NCBI RefSeq assembly: GCF_900112265.1
Contig: NZ_FOLO01000058.1
Location: forward strand, 1 to 36,342
Origin: Pseudoalteromonas denitrificans DSM 6059
GTDB lineage: Bacteria; Pseudomonadota; Gammaproteobacteria; Enterobacterales; Alteromonadaceae
Length of the DNA stretch: 36,342 bases
Direction: 5' to 3'
This document shows positions 35,321-36,342 of this stretch, piece after piece (position 1 is the stretch's first letter; every line of letters begins with the position of its first letter). The notes under the pieces were generated by a model, which saw nothing but the letters and a program-made list of their open reading frames with translations, was not told the origin of the DNA and did not search any database. Position numbers and translations under genes: made by a program.

Positions 35321-35363
35321 AAAGAAACTTTTTTCTAATTCAATTAAGTTTCTTTTAATTTTT
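35321..35363 (+). terminator. Rho-independent terminator of rfbBA
   Basis: AAAGAAACTT (35321-35330) pairs perfectly with AAGTTTCTTT (35346-35355) around a 15-nt loop, followed by TAATTTTTT, 12 bp after the rfbA stop. It closes the operon at two genes. Confidence 0.65.
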
Positions 35364-35415
35364 TATAGGGTTGCCAACATACACTGCGCTAGCTTGCTTT
35401 ATACCAATTCCGATA

Positions 35416-35465
35416 ATTTTATGATCTAATAACCTTAACGAAGGAAGGTTATTAGATCATAAAAT
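35416..35465. repeat. 21-bp perfect inverted repeat
   Basis: Arms 35416-35436 and 35445-35465 are perfect reverse complements (beginning ATTTTATGATCTAATAACCT) with an 8-nt spacer, AACGAAGG. It directly precedes the IS630-like transposase fragment. TATACCAATTCCGA just outside (from 35400) resembles an element end next to a TA dinucleotide, the IS630 target. The hairpin may be part of that element or a separate small repeat. Confidence 0.85.
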
Positions 35466-35621
35466 ATAACTCAAATAGTTGCATCAATTACTAACGCAAG
35501 ACTTAGAATTCGCTTACTTGGCGTTTCCCACTTCATAGATGGAAAAAATCGCACTCAAATAGCGCGTTTTTTGAAGTTAAGTAGAACTAGCGTAAATAAA
35601 TGGATTAAGTGTTATTTAGAT
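35463..35621 (+). pseudogene. IS630-family transposase, 5' fragment
   Basis: The frame reads ITNARLRIRLLGVSHFIDGK (from 35487) and continues RTQIARFLKLSRTSVNKWI. This is the N-terminal helix-turn-helix of IS630/Tc1-type transposases. It is interrupted after about 45 codons at 35621, where the IS66 end begins, and meets a stop 15 bp later. No clear ATG start is present (the frame opens after TAA 35460-35462), so it may already have decayed. The rest of the gene, if kept, lies beyond the IS66 copy outside the window. Confidence 0.75.
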
Positions 35622-36342
35622 GTAAGCGTCTGGTGAAATGCATCTAGCCTAGTTTAATGTTCCAAGGTAGCAGGTGCTCAATACTCTCAGGGTTTTTGGC
35701 AAGTCCATCTAAACAAGTATTCAAATAGCTATCAACTAACAAACCATTGGCTTTGGCCGTTTCAATAATACTATAAAGCATGGCACTGGCTTTTGCTCCC
35801 TTTGCTGTATTGGAGAATAACCAGTTTTTTCGACCTATCACAAACGGTTTAACTGCACGTTCTGCGCGATTATTATCTATATTAATACGCCCATCTTCTA
35901 GATAAGTTATAAGTTTGTGTTCTTGATTCATCCAATAAGTAATTGCTTCACCCAGTTTTGATTTCGGTGGGGTTTTGTCTTTAATGTTAATTACCCAGAC
36001 ATGAAGTTTATCGATAATCGCTTTTGATTTTTCTTGTCGTACTTGATATTTTTCATCAACATTTTTGTCTTTTAGCGAAGCTTCAATACCGTAGAGTTTT
36101 CCGATAAGATTTAGGGCAACATCTGCTTTACCTGTTTTATTTTGCCCTTGCGCCGTTTTTGCGTCAACAAATTTTCTACGTGCATGTGCCATACAACCTG
36201 CTATTTTTGCTGTTGTTTTACCATAAGCACTATAACCGTCAACTTGTAAGTAACCTTGATACCCTTCAAGATAATTAACCACACAAGATGCGGCGCGACT
36301 ATTATGATAATCAAATAAAACGATATTCGGTATCATGTTAAT
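35622..36342 (-). mobile_element. IS66-family insertion sequence, partial
   Basis: The terminal sequence GTAAGCGTCTGGTGAA at 35622 fits the GTAAGCG ends of IS66 elements. It is followed 22 bp later by the 3' end of an IS66 transposase gene reading inwards. The element runs past the right edge. The eight bases before it, ATTTAGAT (35614-35621), should be repeated at its other end if the insertion is intact. Confidence 0.85.
35644..36342 (-). CDS. IS66 family transposase (TnpC), C-terminal part
   Basis: At least 232 residues, still open at the window edge, so the N-terminal zinc-finger and helix-turn-helix regions are missing from view. Visible IS66 features are LQVDGYSAYG with a DDE Asp, GCMAHARRKFVDA, the DNNRAERAVKPFVIGRKNWLF block with the catalytic Glu, and SAMLYSIIETAKANGL, then the C-terminal TnpB/C-like tail ending LLPWNIKLG. 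The accessory genes tnpA and tnpB would lie further right. Confidence 0.93.
   Translation of the reverse strand: MNMIPNIVLFDYHNSRAASCVVNYLEGYQGYLQVDGYSAYGKTTAKIAGCMAHARRKFVDAKTAQGQNKTGKADVALNLIGKLYGIEASLKDKNVDEKYQVRQEKSKAIIDKLHVWVINIKDKTPPKSKLGEAITYWMNQEHKLITYLEDGRINIDNNRAERAVKPFVIGRKNWLFSNTAKGAKASAMLYSIIETAKANGLLVDSYLNTCLDGLAKNPESIEHLLPWNIKLG

Noticed and set aside
1..36342. CRISPR arrays, tRNA genes, toxin-antitoxin or phage-defence operons
   Set aside because: No regularly spaced repeats, no tRNA-like cloverleaf and no such gene families were seen by reading; a covariance-model scan was not possible.

Overview
The window reads as chromosome of a low-GC marine gammaproteobacterium, most likely of the Alteromonadales (Colwellia/Pseudoalteromonas-like). 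The evidence is the close resemblance of PurL, Gsk, LeuABCD, GalE and Ugd to enterobacterial and vibrio homologues, the purL-mltF-tadA neighbourhood, and a typical gammaproteobacterial rRNA leader at the left edge. No species can be fixed from the sequence alone. Nearly every gene lies on the minus strand.

Left edge (1-480): the promoter and leader region of an rRNA operon transcribed leftwards out of the window, with tandem P1 and P2 promoters and boxB/boxA-type antitermination signals. The purL terminator ends just upstream of P1.

Housekeeping block (480-18360): purL, an orphan OmpR-type response regulator, gsk (inosine-guanosine kinase), divergent tadA, a tiny very basic protein that overlaps the tadA 3' end convergently, mltF, a periplasmic Sel1/TonB-C-type protein, comM/yifB, a TRIC/UPF0126 membrane protein, and the leucine operon leuABCD. 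The leucine operon is preceded by a leader peptide (7 of 22 residues Leu) and a strong attenuator terminator. A REP-like palindrome sits between leuB and leuC.

Surface polysaccharide block (18790-35310): galE and ugd supply UDP-Gal and UDP-GlcA. Divergent from them is a large lipoprotein with four Ig-like repeats and five FG-GAP-type calcium-binding-like loops. A minus-strand operon follows (33083 down to 24123): two GT4 and one GT2 glycosyltransferases, a hexapeptide acetyltransferase, a Wzy-like polymerase, a WecG/TagA-type (GT26) transferase, WecB and an AT3-SGNH acyltransferase. The divergent rfbBA pair makes dTDP-4-keto-6-deoxyglucose. No wzx, wzz, initiating transferase, wecC, rfbC or rfbD lies in the window, so the locus must continue elsewhere, probably to the right. 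An (A7C)x4 tract just upstream of the GT26 gene is a possible slippage site.

Right edge (35320-36342): a terminator, a 21-bp perfect inverted repeat and the start of an IS630-type transposase gene, cut by an IS66-family element that runs off the window.

I found no convincing new defence or mobile system. The least explained items are the 55-aa basic protein, the large lipoprotein, the double TonB-C-like protein, the octamer repeat and an unassigned 60-codon ORF remnant.
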